This document shows, piece after piece, positions 29,078-40,516 of a stretch of DNA of 64,000 nucleotides. The notes under the pieces were generated by a model. It did not search any database. It worked only from the letters and a program-made list of their open reading frames with translations, and was not told the origin of the DNA. How positions within the stretch are numbered: position 1 is the stretch's first letter; every line of letters begins with the position of its first letter. This DNA comes from Stentor roeselii. Taxonomy: Eukaryota; Ciliophora; Heterotrichea; Heterotrichida; Stentoridae. The translations under genes and the position numbers were made by a program. The stretch is from assembly GCA_006503475.1 (NCBI GenBank), contig RSEH01000224.1, positions 1 to 64,000 on the forward strand. The letters run 5' to 3'.

Positions 29078-31603
29078 TTATCTATAACAATTTTCATCTA
29101 AATACTTTAAACTCAACTCATTCATAATCGGTTGAGAAGACCTGTCATTTTCTATACAACAAGTCCTTCCCTTGTCCACCGAGGCCTTAACCCATTCCAA
29201 TCCAACCCTCTTCCCCCAGTTCTTTCCCCGAGAAACAACTAGAGGCATCTCAGGAACCCCATTCCAAAAGCTAAGAACAAGTAAAATAAAAACATGTTCA
29301 ACAATCCAAAAAACAAGAACCCTATCAAACCTGAAGTCATCACTGATAAACCCAAGATTATTCCCACTTTCATCATGTCTAGCCTTAAGCAGGCCAGTTG
29401 TAAAAACACTGATACCAGAATTAGTAAAAATTCCACAAATTGCAATAAACATTAAAATATTCTTCCAAACTCCAATATCTCCAGTTTTCGTCGGTTCCTG
29501 TCTTTGAAAAAGTTTACAAATTTTAACAACATCAATTTTCAACTCAATATAAAGACCTACAACAACAACAAGTCCAAATAAATGATGGGCAGTTCCAAAG
29601 AGAATCAAATACCCGATACGAGTGATGATTTCCAGATAATCTTTAATGGCGTAGTCGTATTTTTCTAGAATTAATTGCTTCTCGATTCTTTGCAAGTCTT
29701 TATCTTCCACTCCTGTGAATTTTGACTGATGAAGAAAGAAACCTTTTCGAGATTTGAAAATTTTTTTCGCATAAGGATGGCCGATTTCGATGATGTTGAA
29801 TAAGATGCTTGTGGAAAAAATAGTGAAAAGACGGTAGGTTAGTTCACGCATGCAACTTCCTTCGCTGCATCTTCCTTCGTGTTCTCTTTTGTAGAATGCG
29901 ACGTAGAATAAACTGAGGTAACTGTTGAAGAACTTGAAGATGAATAATTTTATGATCATTGAATCGTTGTGGGATTGAATTGTTTCGTGGTTTTCTAAGG
30001 ATGTGAGTTTTTTTGAGAGAGAACGAAAGATGAAGTCGAGGAAGTAGATTTGAAAGGTTGTAACCACACCGATTATTAACTCTGTTGAATGCATACTGAA
30101 ATTTGATAATAGAAGAATTGACTTTAATTGATCGGTTAGCACCACGGAGATCATTGTCAGGGAAATGAAGGAAAATGTGAAAAAATAGTTCAGGATTTTA
30201 AATAGGTCGTATTTTAATGAACCGTTGCTTAGGACTCGCATTTGACCGGTAACTGGATCTTCGCCGAAAGTCCCTTTAAAATTACTGCGTTGAGACTGTT
30301 TCTTATCAAATTTCAAAGTTCCCCACTTCCAAGCCAGGTACTTCTCCCTTCTTTGCCAAGTTTTCATGAGCCAGAAAGTCCAGAAAATCAAGAAGAAGCT
30401 GAACATGAAATAAGAGATCAAGATATTGCTTTTATTCTCAACATCAACTGAGTGATGAATAATTCTGATTAAATGAACGACGACTCCAACTAGTGCAAGT
30501 AAAATAGTGAATCTCATGAGTACTTTGACGAAAGCGAAGTAAAGCGCAACCTGTTCAGCGAAGTAGTTTTTTATTTTCCCAAGAGGTAAGGTGTTAGTAT
30601 AAATCACTCCAGTGAACTGATGAATTTCAGCAGCAAGTTCATCATCGTGAAGGACCATTCTTTCTAATAAAATCTTCCTTTTTTCTGATAAAACACTCAA
30701 ATCCATGAACTGATTAAGAACCTGGTTCATTATTCTGAACTTATCAGTAAAACTTAAAATACTTCCTTCTTTTCCTGCTTCAAAAGGCACTTCTTCACCT
30801 TTATCATCAAATCGAACAAAAAGGTTCTTAAAGTCTTCTTTTATTACATTGTCAGAAGCAGTGATTTCCCAGTAAGATGAAAACTTTTTGAACTTTTTAT
30901 CAGAATTTGACTGATTTCTGAGTTTTAATCTGTAGTTCATGTTGGAAAGATATGGCCAGAGGTCTTCTTCACTTGCCTGAATGAGTACAAAAATTTCTTT
31001 TTTATTAATTGATTGCTTTAAGTGATAATTGAATTGACATTCCTTGATATTGGCTAAAACTCCTAATATTAGGATTAAGTCGAAGTGGGTCTCGTGAATA
31101 GCTGAGTTTTTATCTGTCTTTTCTTGAATGAATTTTATTAGCTTTTTTATTAGATATGGAAAGTCCTTTAAAGGGTCTTGATGAAGTTCCAGGTTATTAA
31201 ATCCAGCCCTTAATGAGTTTCTTTTTGGCCTTTCAGAGATTTTGTCTTCATCGATTTCTTTAAATTCATCTCCTAGGATATCGGAATAAGATTTTGAATT
31301 ATGATATTGTTTAAATCGTTCAAAAGCTAAGTCTTCATTGTTGTCTATGTTGAATTGATTTGTGAGTATTTTTACTTCTGGCTTGTTTTTGTATAACGAT
31401 TCTGAAAAACTCAAGATTTTTGACTGGCTTGTTGAAGAGAAATGTGATCTAAAAAGATTGAAAAGGATTTCTTTTGATTGAGAAAGTATTATTGTTTTGT
31501 TTTGTTTAGACTTGATGTATGACGGGTGAAGAGGATTTTTGAATACCAGGACTTCGATAAACTCTTTTGTATTTTGCTCACTCTTTGATGAATTTGCAGA
31601 CAT
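29078..31603 (-). CDS. Anoctamin (TMEM16) family protein 2
   Basis: 841 aa, the longest of the five, with an extended N-terminus of about 300 residues before the first helix. Diagnostic blocks are present: LENHETIQSHNDSMIIKLF, CMREL, FNIIEIGHPY, KDYLEIITRIGY, GLYIELKIDVVKIC and IGVWKN. The Ca2+-site acids are kept (Glu in NIIE, Asp/Glu in DYLE, Glu and Asp in IELKID). It is the most divergent member and is tail-to-tail with anoctamin 1. The start is preceded by AATTCTAAAAATG. No intron is needed. Confidence 0.87.
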   Translation of the reverse strand: MSANSSKSEQNTKEFIEVLVFKNPLHPSYIKSKQNKTIILSQSKEILFNLFRSHFSSTSQSKILSFSESLYKNKPEVKILTNQFNIDNNEDLAFERFKQYHNSKSYSDILGDEFKEIDEDKISERPKRNSLRAGFNNLELHQDPLKDFPYLIKKLIKFIQEKTDKNSAIHETHFDLILILGVLANIKECQFNYHLKQSINKKEIFVLIQASEEDLWPYLSNMNYRLKLRNQSNSDKKFKKFSSYWEITASDNVIKEDFKNLFVRFDDKGEEVPFEAGKEGSILSFTDKFRIMNQVLNQFMDLSVLSEKRKILLERMVLHDDELAAEIHQFTGVIYTNTLPLGKIKNYFAEQVALYFAFVKVLMRFTILLALVGVVVHLIRIIHHSVDVENKSNILISYFMFSFFLIFWTFWLMKTWQRREKYLAWKWGTLKFDKKQSQRSNFKGTFGEDPVTGQMRVLSNGSLKYDLFKILNYFFTFSFISLTMISVVLTDQLKSILLLSNFSMHSTELIIGVVTTFQIYFLDFIFRSLSKKLTSLENHETIQSHNDSMIIKLFIFKFFNSYLSLFYVAFYKREHEGRCSEGSCMRELTYRLFTIFSTSILFNIIEIGHPYAKKIFKSRKGFFLHQSKFTGVEDKDLQRIEKQLILEKYDYAIKDYLEIITRIGYLILFGTAHHLFGLVVVVGLYIELKIDVVKICKLFQRQEPTKTGDIGVWKNILMFIAICGIFTNSGISVFTTGLLKARHDESGNNLGFISDDFRFDRVLVFWIVEHVFILLVLSFWNGVPEMPLVVSRGKNWGKRVGLEWVKASVDKGRTCCIENDRSSQPIMNELSLKYLDENCYR

Positions 31604-33165
31604 TTTTAGAATTATTTGAAGATAGTTGCATATTTAGTTATTCGAGTTGGGTATGTGAGTAAATGAAAATTCCTTTGAATTTTTAACTATAATTCAATAA
31701 ACTTACTAGAAAAACTTTAATTTTCTTATTTGTTGAATTCAAATGTTTGATTCATTTATTTCAAAGATTCACAGGCTTATATGCCCAGAACGGTTAAGTT
31801 TAATATTTTTTAAAACTCTCTCTTTCCAATAGGCTTCTTTAACTTCACTATCCTCATTTACTTGTTAATACATCAACCTTATCAAGAAGTTTTTATCAAC
31901 TCTTGAATTTTTTGGTAAAGTTAATAGATTTGAAATATTTCTAAATTAAAATAATCAAAGTTTTCCAGAGTTATAGAAATCATAATTTTGGACTATTATT
32001 TTATTCAATATATCAATCCAGTAGTAAAGGATGTCTACCAAGTTTCAACAGTGACAAATAGGAATAAATTATAAAATTATTGAAACAAGACAAACTATTC
32101 GATGACATTGAAAAGAGGTTTGTATCAAAGATAGTCGTGGTAACCAATTTACTCGTCCAACTTCCTGAATATAATTTTTCTATTTTAAATGTAATTAAAT
32201 ACAAGTTTATACAACTGTTGATGAATTTAAAGAGAAAATAATTGATATGGTGTAATTGTAAGGTACTTGAATATTCTCATTGTTTTCAACATTTGTGAGT
32301 ATTGCAAGGTTTACTATAAAAATATTAAAAAAAACGATTTTAATACTAACTAGTATTCCCCCCAGCAGGTGATTGATCTACTATAATCCTCACTTGTGAT
32401 TTCAACTTCACTTGTATAACAAAAGATAGCAAGAATAGCTGAATTAATTAAAATAATTAGCTAAATGAAAAATACGGAAGCGATAAATTCACTACTCTTG
32501 TCAGAAAACAACAAAAATATTTAGCTTTGATAATCATTTGACCTAAGACTAATCTTTTTGTATTTCATTTCCACACTTGTCTCTAGATTCGATAATGTTA
32601 AACGTTCTAATTTTCCTATTCAAGCACTATTTTTAATGATCTTTGAAAAATTTCTGTAAAGTGATCCCATAGATAATAAGAAAAACTAATTAAAACTGGT
32701 AAGATTAGGATTGATTTTAGAAACTTAGTGATTTAAAATTTGATTAGAGTATATCAGCGAGAATCCTAAAGATATATAATCATTTTTAAGGTTTTTAGAA
32801 AAGTTTTATTGTTGATATCTAGGATTACGCTTGGTTTATATATGAGAAAGTTAGTCAAATTAATTGGAGTATTGCAATTTGAGTGAATATCATCCTAGTG
32901 AATCTATTTTTTCATTAATTTTCGTTACAAATATATTTATTTTTGAGTTTCAATATATGATTTTAAATATAATTGTAGAAAGTGATGGAAATAATATTGT
33001 CTAATTGGAATTAAACAGATTATTGTGAGTAGTCTCAAATATATCAATCTAAAATTAGGTGCATTCTTAAACAATATTAAATAATTTTAAAAAAATTCAA
33101 ACAATCTCTTATTCTTTAAATTGTATAAAAGGCTATTTAGAAAGTTCATCTATTATCCTAACTAA
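31604..33165. other. Intergenic, 1.56 kb, nothing recognised
   Basis: AT-rich and stop-rich in every frame. It holds the promoter side of anoctamin 2 and the 3' side of anoctamin 3. No remnant of a further anoctamin copy was recognised. The rightmost 30 nt belong to a block that is repeated at the 3' end of anoctamin 4. Confidence 0.5.
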
Positions 33166-35547
33166 CTACTGCTGAATAGTATTCGCTCTTCTCCTATTCA
33201 AATCAAATTGGAAATCAGATTTTTTAACAAACCTTGATCTACTCCAGAAACTCTTAGTGTAAGGATTTTTTTCTATTTCATGCGAAATTCTTTTAGCCCA
33301 GTTGGTACTTCTAATGATAACATCAGGGACAGGAGATACCATGGTCCACATCACAGCAGCAACTAAAAACATCGAGTTTTCAACAAAGATAAATAATAAA
33401 ACTTTATATCGAGGGTCGATATCATTAAGTAAACCTGTTGTAAAGATACTGATTGCAGTATTTGTGAAGATTCCGCAAAGTGATACAAATAAAAACAACT
33501 GTTTCCATACTCCGATACTTTTTGATTTAATTGGTTCAGGTCTTCTTATTATTGTGCAGAGCTTTAGAGAGTCGATTCTTGACTCTAAGAATAATGCAAT
33601 TAATGCCAGAATTCCTATAAGATGATGAGAAGCGCCGAATAATGCGATGTAACCAAACATGGTGAAGATTTCCATGTAGTCATTGATTGTGTTGTCATAA
33701 GGTTCTAACAATGACTCTAGCTTTATTTCGAAATCTTCATCTTTTTTTTTTAAATTTTTTAGGCTAAAGGTTTTATATGTGATCAATATCCTAAACCAGT
33801 ACTTCACCCAAGGCAACCCAATCTCAACAAAATTGAAAACAAGACATGTTGAAAAGATAATCATAAGTCGATACCCAAGTTCAGTCATACAACTTTTATT
33901 TTGACATTTTTCTTTATCCTTCAAAAATGCAATTTCAAACAAGTTCCAGTAGCTGTTAACGAATCTGAAAATAAATAATTTCAAAATCAGCGAATTATTA
34001 TGTTCATGAATAGTTTCATGGTTTTCAGCATCAGTCAATTTTCTTGCAATAAAATTATAAGAAATATTGAAAACATTGATCTGGATACCAAACATAATCC
34101 CTCCAAGCAGTTGGTAAATTTGACTATTTGCATAAACTTCACTAGCGTATTTAACTCCAGTTAAATATTGAAACAGTAAAGGAATCTGAGAATTACAAAG
34201 AATTCCAAGAATCATAAAACTGCCAGACCCTATAAAACTTGCAACTTTTATAAAAAAATAACGAACTGGATATTCATTTATAATTTTCATCTTGTTGGTT
34301 ACTTCATCTTTCTTATATTTCCCTTTGAATTCCTGTCTTTGGATCTGATCATGTGAACAATTCAAAGTTCCCCATTTCCAAGCTAATATTTTTTTTTTTC
34401 TTTGGAAGACTTTGTTGAAAGTCAAGCCCCAAATGATGAGAAAAACACTGTAAAAGTGGTATAAGATGATTATTTGATGCGATTTTATGAAATAATAGTT
34501 GATGATTCTAAATGAATAAATAATCAAGCCTAAGATCGCTAAAACCTTGATAAAGTCTTTAAGGAGATCTAGGAAGTTGAAGTAAAATGCGATTTGTTCA
34601 GAGAAGTAGGTTTTGATGAGATCAGAAGGCATTGGCTTCAGGAAATTCGAGAAGCCAGCCCATTTCTTGCTCAGTTTTTTAATTGGAACTTTTTGATGCA
34701 AAATAAAACGGTCAAGCATAATATCTTTAGACATCAAAACACTAAGATCAATGTTTTCTGCAAGTAAAGAGTTTATAATAATATACTTATCATTAAAGGT
34801 AAGAATTCTACCATCATCTACTTCTTTATCTATTTGGTCATAATTCACGAAAGTCCTATTTAGTTGATGTTTTTTTATGAAATGAATTGGTATATAGAGA
34901 GAGTGTTTTTGGAAATCATTAACCCATTCAAGTTTTTTTTTCAATTTTAGCTTGTAATGCATTTTCATTGCATTATCAATAATGGTTTCTTCACTCGCTA
35001 TAACTCTAACATAAATTTCTCTTTTAGAACTTGAATCTAAGAATTCAAGTTTAAGATTGTGAAATTTTAAAACAGCAAAAGTTGACTCAATCATCAAAAT
35101 ATAAAAATCGCTTTTTGTATTTATAATAGAACTTTTTATGATATCTTCAACTATCTGATAAATTTCTGAGTCTGTTTTTGGTGAAGAGAGTTTATTTGTT
35201 ACAAATTTTTGCATTTCTTCTATTTTTTTTAAAGGCTTATCATTTTCTTCTTTCGGATTAGATCCTGTTGATTCTGTTAATTTTTTTTTATTTATTTCGA
35301 TTTGATTAGCTTCAGATGAGACTGCATTTTTGTTTTCTGCTGATGAATCTTGATCAGTTTCGGGCAAGCTTTTTTTAAAGAGTCGACGCATACTATTGTT
35401 GACTTCATCCATTTTACATGGGGTAGTCCAGAGTTTTTTATAGTCTTCATGCTGTATATTGATGAATTTTAGCATTTCAATCACTGTTTCATCAGGAACT
35501 TGAGGACTTACTCTAGGTGTCTCCATACTATTTACAATTGAGGCCAT
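33166..35547 (-). CDS. Anoctamin (TMEM16) family protein 3 (recent tandem copy)
   Basis: 793 aa. It is very similar to the next two genes, from the N-terminal ETVIEMLKFINIQ block to the end (SDFQFDLNRRRANTIQQ). Family motifs: AENHETIHEHNNSLILKLF, CMTEL, FNFVEIGLPW, NDYMEIFTMFGY, LFLESRIDSLKLC, IGVWKQ. All five acidic Ca2+-site positions are kept. The start ATG (MASIVNSMETP) has no TATAAA run beside it. Similarity to anoctamin 4 extends about 35 nt beyond the stop and into at least 150 nt of upstream DNA, so duplication is recent and included flanks. Confidence 0.9.
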   Translation of the reverse strand: MASIVNSMETPRVSPQVPDETVIEMLKFINIQHEDYKKLWTTPCKMDEVNNSMRRLFKKSLPETDQDSSAENKNAVSSEANQIEINKKKLTESTGSNPKEENDKPLKKIEEMQKFVTNKLSSPKTDSEIYQIVEDIIKSSIINTKSDFYILMIESTFAVLKFHNLKLEFLDSSSKREIYVRVIASEETIIDNAMKMHYKLKLKKKLEWVNDFQKHSLYIPIHFIKKHQLNRTFVNYDQIDKEVDDGRILTFNDKYIIINSLLAENIDLSVLMSKDIMLDRFILHQKVPIKKLSKKWAGFSNFLKPMPSDLIKTYFSEQIAFYFNFLDLLKDFIKVLAILGLIIYSFRIINYYFIKSHQIIILYHFYSVFLIIWGLTFNKVFQRKKKILAWKWGTLNCSHDQIQRQEFKGKYKKDEVTNKMKIINEYPVRYFFIKVASFIGSGSFMILGILCNSQIPLLFQYLTGVKYASEVYANSQIYQLLGGIMFGIQINVFNISYNFIARKLTDAENHETIHEHNNSLILKLFIFRFVNSYWNLFEIAFLKDKEKCQNKSCMTELGYRLMIIFSTCLVFNFVEIGLPWVKYWFRILITYKTFSLKNLKKKDEDFEIKLESLLEPYDNTINDYMEIFTMFGYIALFGASHHLIGILALIALFLESRIDSLKLCTIIRRPEPIKSKSIGVWKQLFLFVSLCGIFTNTAISIFTTGLLNDIDPRYKVLLFIFVENSMFLVAAVMWTMVSPVPDVIIRSTNWAKRISHEIEKNPYTKSFWSRSRFVKKSDFQFDLNRRRANTIQQ

Positions 35548-36976
35548 TAATCATCTAATCTAATATACTTGAGTAGCTTTTAATGAAATTAAGTTTGACT
35601 TGATTTTTGGATTTTTTATCTGGAATAGCGAGGCTTAGAACTTTTTCAATGAATTAATTCATTTGAAAAGGCCTGGATGCCTTAAAGTTCTTTGATTTGG
35701 TATTTAAAGAATTCGGATAATTTTTGCACCAGAGAAATGGGTGACAAGTAGCAAATGTATTAGAAATTGAATATTATTTGATTATAGTTAGATTAAATTT
35801 GCCTATGAGATCAAAGAGGGTAAGAATCGTATTTACTAGAGATAAGTAGGATTGTTGATGATTATTATCGGTTTTTTATTTTAGATGAGATTTGTTGAGT
35901 GAAAATTTATATGAAAGCTGTGTTTTTTTGATGAGAGTGGAGAATCTGATGTGATTAGTAATGATACTGGAAATTTACTTAATTTAGATCTTTAGCAGGT
36001 AAATTTCTCAATTTTCTGTTTTGATTAGCTCTATGGAATTGTTGAATAATGCATATTTTTTCCGAAATTCTATGGAAGCTTCTAACATCATATAGCCTAT
36101 CAAACTATTAAAAGCATCAGATATTTGTTCAAATATCTTCATTCTTTTTAAAGGAAATCCCAAATTCTAAAAATTTTAAAAATTCTAATCAAGGAATGAT
36201 ATCTTATCATAAAATCATCTGAAGAATGAATGCTGAGATCTTTGAATATAGAAATCCTTCAAGCATTCTATAATTTAATCAATTGCACAAAATTTTAAAT
36301 TGGATTTATATTTTACCCTAACTATATCAATTTAGATGGGATAAATTAACAATAAGAGTCAAAATTATAAACTCTTAAGGATCATCTAATGCATTTAATT
36401 CCTTTGTCTCATAATTTGGGATTTCAAAAAATATAGTCTTAGAACTTCATATTTCCTCAACTAAATGTATCAGTTCTAGATAATGATAAGAAAAGAAGAA
36501 AATCATGATGCTGAATTGACCTTATTAGTTAATAAATATCACGATAGAGTTTAGCTAAATAAAGCATTATAATTATTAAACTGTAGATAATTATGTAAAT
36601 ATAAAATCCCAATATGGAAAAAACTATTAGTTCTTACTTAGAATATTTAAACAAAATCATGCTACAATTTCTATAAATCAGATAACAGAAAGAGTAAATT
36701 GATCTATTTTTAATTATTGAATTAGGATTCAAGGTTTTTGAAATAATTTTAGCTCATCAAGACTTATATTAATAAAAGATCTTCTAAAGCTATAAAAGTA
36801 TTCAAATGTCCAAATAGTAGCCTCATATAAATTCCTATAAAATTATCACAAATTAGTAGCCTCATATAAATTCCTATAAAATGATCACAAATCATAAAAA
36901 TCTTACACAAAATCAAAAAATCTGATTCTTTGATTTTAATAGTCTATTTAGAAAGTTCATCTATTATCCTAACTAA
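35548..36976. other. Intergenic, 1.43 kb, duplicated promoter segment plus a 39-bp tandem repeat
   Basis: The first 200-400 nt resemble the region upstream of anoctamin 4 (39392-39850), including a shared block AAGGCCTGGATG about 125 nt before the start codon. A two-copy 39-bp tandem repeat lies at 36815-36892. The rest is AT-rich and empty. Confidence 0.65.
36815..36892. repeat. Two-copy 39-bp tandem repeat
   Basis: Units 36815-36853 and 36854-36892 are identical except for one base (T versus G near the end). It lies 3' of anoctamin 4 and is not seen beside the other copies. Confidence 0.9.
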
Positions 36977-39391
36977 CTAGTGCTGAATAGTATTCGCTCT
37001 TCTCCTATTCAAATCAAATTCGAAATCAGATTTTTTAGTAAACCTTGATTTATTCCAGAAACTCTTATTATAAAGATTTTTTCCAATTTGAATTTCATGC
37101 GAAATTCTTTTAGCCCAATTGATACTTTTACCGACAATATCAGGGACAGAAGATACCATAGCCCAAATAACGACAGCGACTAAAAGCATTGAGTTTTCAA
37201 CAAAAATAAACAATAAACCTCTATCATAATTGTCTACATCATTAAGTAACCCTGTTGTAAAGATACTGATTGCTGTATTTGTGAAGATTCCGCAAAGTGA
37301 TACAAATAAAAACAGCTTTTTCCATACTCCGATACTGTTTGTTTTTATTGGTTCAGGTCTTCTTATTATTGTGCAGAGCTTAAGAGAGTCGATTCTTGAC
37401 TCTAAGAATAATGCAATAAATGCAAGAATTCCTAGAAGATGGTGAGATGCGCCGAATAATGCGATATAACCAAACATAGTGCAGATTTCCATGTAGTCAT
37501 TGATTGTGTTGTCATAAGGCTCTAACAATGACTCTAGCTTTATTTTGATATCTTCATCTTTTTTATTTAAATTTTTTAGGCTAAAGGACCCAAATGTTTT
37601 CTTTATCCTTATCCAGTACTTCACCCAAGGTTTACCTATTTCAATAAAATTGAAAACAAGACTAATTGAAAAAATGACCATAAGACGATACCCAAGTTCA
37701 CTCATACAACTATGTCGTTGGCATTTTTCTTTTTCTTTCAAAAATGCGATTTCAAACAAGTTAAAGTAACTATTAACGAACCTAAAAATAAATAGTTTCA
37801 AAATCAGTGAACTATTATATTCTTGAATAGTTTCATGATTTTCAGCATTAGTCAATTTCCTTGCAATAATATTATAAGCAATATTGAAAACATTGATCTG
37901 TACACCATACATAATCCCTCCAAGCAGTTGATACCCTTTACTATTCGCATACTCTTCACTAGCATATTTAACTCCAGTTAAATAATAAAAAAATGCAGGA
38001 ATTGAAATATTCGTCAGAATCCCAAGCATCATAAAACTGCCAGACCCGATAAAACTCGCGACTCTGATTAGGAAATAAAGAAATTGATGTTCATTTATGA
38101 TTTTCATTCTACCTGTCGGTTCATCTATCTTGTAAGTTCCTTTGAATTCTTGTCTTTGGATCTGATTATCTGCAAAGTCCAAAGTTCCCCATTCCCAAGC
38201 CAGTTCTTTTTCTTTTCTTTCGAAGGCTTTGTTGAAAGTCAATCCCCAGATGATGAGGAAAACACAGTAAAAGTGGTATAAGACGATTATGTGATTTGAT
38301 TTGATGAAATAATGGTTGATTATTCTGGATATATATATGATCAAACCTAAGATCGCTAAAACTTTGATAAAGTCTTTGAGAAGATGAAGGAAGTTGAAGT
38401 ATAATGCGATTTGTTCAGAGAAGTATGTTTTGATTAGGTTTGAAGGCATTGGTTTCATGAAACTTGAGAAACCAGCCCATTTTTGTTTCAGTTCTTTGAT
38501 TGAATCTTTCTGATGCAAAATAAAACGGTCAAGCATTAAACCATTTGATATCAAAACACTGAGATCGATGTTTTCTGCAAGCATGGAATTGATAATTATA
38601 TATTTATCGTTGAAGGTTAGAAGACTGCCGTTATCTACTTCTTTACCATTTTTGTCGTAATTGACGAAAGTAGTTTTCTGATTATATATAAGGATGTGGT
38701 TAAGTGGCATATTGAGAGAGTGTTTTTGGAAATCATGTACCCATTCCGGTTGTTTTTTCAATTTTAGCTTGTACTGCATTTTTTTGGCTTGATTTATAAT
38801 GTTTTCTTGACTTGATTTTATTTTTACATATATTTCTTTTTTAGAACTGGATTCTAAGACTTCAAATTCAAGACGATGAATTTTTAAAATAGCAAAAGTT
38901 GATTCAGTCATCAAAATAAAAAGATTCAATATTGTCATATTTTCATCAGAGGCGTTTATGATTTTTTCGACTATCTGATAAATTTCAAGAACTTTTCTTT
39001 TATTCGACAATTTTTCTTTTACATAATTTTGTCTTTCTGTTATATTTTCCATGTTAACAAACTTTGATTGTATTTCTTCTGATTTAATCTCCTCAGCTAC
39101 AGGATTGTCTTTATTTTGGATTTCTTGTACTAATTTACTCAGACCTTCGAAAAAGTTAACTTTTTTTGGATTTTCTTCTTCTTTTTTCTTTTCTTCTTCT
39201 TCCTTTGATATTTCATTCTGAATCGATTCTAAGTCTTTTTTTAAGAGTCGAAGTATTTCTTCAATAGCTTTTTCCTTAGAAATCTTCCTATTGCAGAGGC
39301 TTTCATAGTCTTGATGCTGGATATTGATGAATTTAAACATCTCTATCACTGTTACATCACTAACCCGAGGATTGACTACAGGACTTTCCAT
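36977..39391 (-). CDS. Anoctamin (TMEM16) family protein 4 (recent tandem copy)
   Basis: 804 aa from the ATG at 39391 (MESPVVNPRVSDVTVIEMF). The ATG that corresponds to the anoctamin 3 start is still visible about 20 nt upstream but is out of frame here, so the downstream Met is the likely start. The soluble N-terminal part is longer and rich in Glu/Lys (about 60-130). Membrane and Ca2+-site motifs match copies 3 and 5: AENHETIQEYNSSLILKLF, FNFIEIGKPW, NDYMEICTMFGY, LFLESRIDSLKLC. The 3' end and stop region are nearly identical to anoctamin 3. Confidence 0.9.
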   Translation of the reverse strand: MESPVVNPRVSDVTVIEMFKFINIQHQDYESLCNRKISKEKAIEEILRLLKKDLESIQNEISKEEEEKKKEEENPKKVNFFEGLSKLVQEIQNKDNPVAEEIKSEEIQSKFVNMENITERQNYVKEKLSNKRKVLEIYQIVEKIINASDENMTILNLFILMTESTFAILKIHRLEFEVLESSSKKEIYVKIKSSQENIINQAKKMQYKLKLKKQPEWVHDFQKHSLNMPLNHILIYNQKTTFVNYDKNGKEVDNGSLLTFNDKYIIINSMLAENIDLSVLISNGLMLDRFILHQKDSIKELKQKWAGFSSFMKPMPSNLIKTYFSEQIALYFNFLHLLKDFIKVLAILGLIIYISRIINHYFIKSNHIIVLYHFYCVFLIIWGLTFNKAFERKEKELAWEWGTLDFADNQIQRQEFKGTYKIDEPTGRMKIINEHQFLYFLIRVASFIGSGSFMMLGILTNISIPAFFYYLTGVKYASEEYANSKGYQLLGGIMYGVQINVFNIAYNIIARKLTNAENHETIQEYNSSLILKLFIFRFVNSYFNLFEIAFLKEKEKCQRHSCMSELGYRLMVIFSISLVFNFIEIGKPWVKYWIRIKKTFGSFSLKNLNKKDEDIKIKLESLLEPYDNTINDYMEICTMFGYIALFGASHHLLGILAFIALFLESRIDSLKLCTIIRRPEPIKTNSIGVWKKLFLFVSLCGIFTNTAISIFTTGLLNDVDNYDRGLLFIFVENSMLLVAVVIWAMVSSVPDIVGKSINWAKRISHEIQIGKNLYNKSFWNKSRFTKKSDFEFDLNRRRANTIQH

Positions 39392-40516
39392 ATATTTACA
39401 TTTGAGGCCATTATTGATCAAATCGAATGTTCTTGAGAAGGTTTAAATTATATCATGTCTGACGTAAATTTTCAAGATTTTGGATTTTGATCTGGAATTG
39501 ATACGCTTTTGGACTTTTTAATAAATATAAGTTATTCGAGAAGGCCTGGATGGGTTAAATCCTTTGATTTGGATTATTTTCCACAGTGAAATAATTGAAA
39601 TGCAGGAGAGGTCTCTGTGGTTGAAGGATATTGATTTTAGTTAGGATAGCAATTTAGATATGAGATGAAAAAAGCTGAGAATTGGTAGTGACTAGAGATA
39701 AGTAAGAAGTTTGACGATTATTATAGTGTTTTGGTATGAGATCAAATTTTTAGAAAGTATTTTTATATGAAAGTTGTGACTAATTGGATTTGGAGTCAAA
39801 GTATCTGGATATGATTAGGGATGATAGTAGTTTATTCGCCTTACTTAGGTTGTTATATAGCTTAGGCCCCTAAATGTTTCTGGCTTAATTATCTGTATAG
39901 ACAATATAGAAAAGTTCATGTGTTAACTAAAAATTTTCCAAGATTATCGTTTGTATAACTATTAAAGGCATCAAATATTAGGTTAAATGCTATTGATTAT
40001 TAAGAAAAGCAATCCTTGGGCCGATGAATTCACAATTATAATCATCACAGAACATATTATATTTGATTGAATAAATATCCTTTAGTATTAATATATAGAA
40101 TCTTATTAGAAATTGTATATATAATCAAATTATACACAAAGTTGAAATTTGAATATATATTAGATACTTTATCTAGTTGGTCATTCTTTATTTATTAGTA
40201 AATTACTTGAAAATTTTCATAATTACCTGGCTTAAGTCTTTAAAATATTCCTGGATGTATATAATTTTTAGCTTAATACTATAACACATAGAAGATACCT
40301 GCTGCGATGACCAACTCATAACTGCAGTGAATAATTACAATTATTATCATATAAGAGGACTTACTTCTCATGAAATATTTTAAACATCTCTAATTCATCA
40401 AGAGCTCTAAAATATTAAACCCTAAACAAAAAAAGATCTTTCAAGAGACAACATGAGTTCAATAAATCTAAAGATATCCAAGTTTCTCTAATTGAATTAA
40501 AAATTAATCTATAATC
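39392..40516. other. Intergenic, 1.1 kb, duplicated upstream segment
   Basis: The first 200-450 nt match the upstream region of anoctamin 3 in patches (TTTTGGATTTTGATCTGGAA, AGAAGGCCTGGATG, CTTTGATTTGG, AGAGATAAGTA). The remainder is AT-rich without recognisable genes. Confidence 0.6.
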
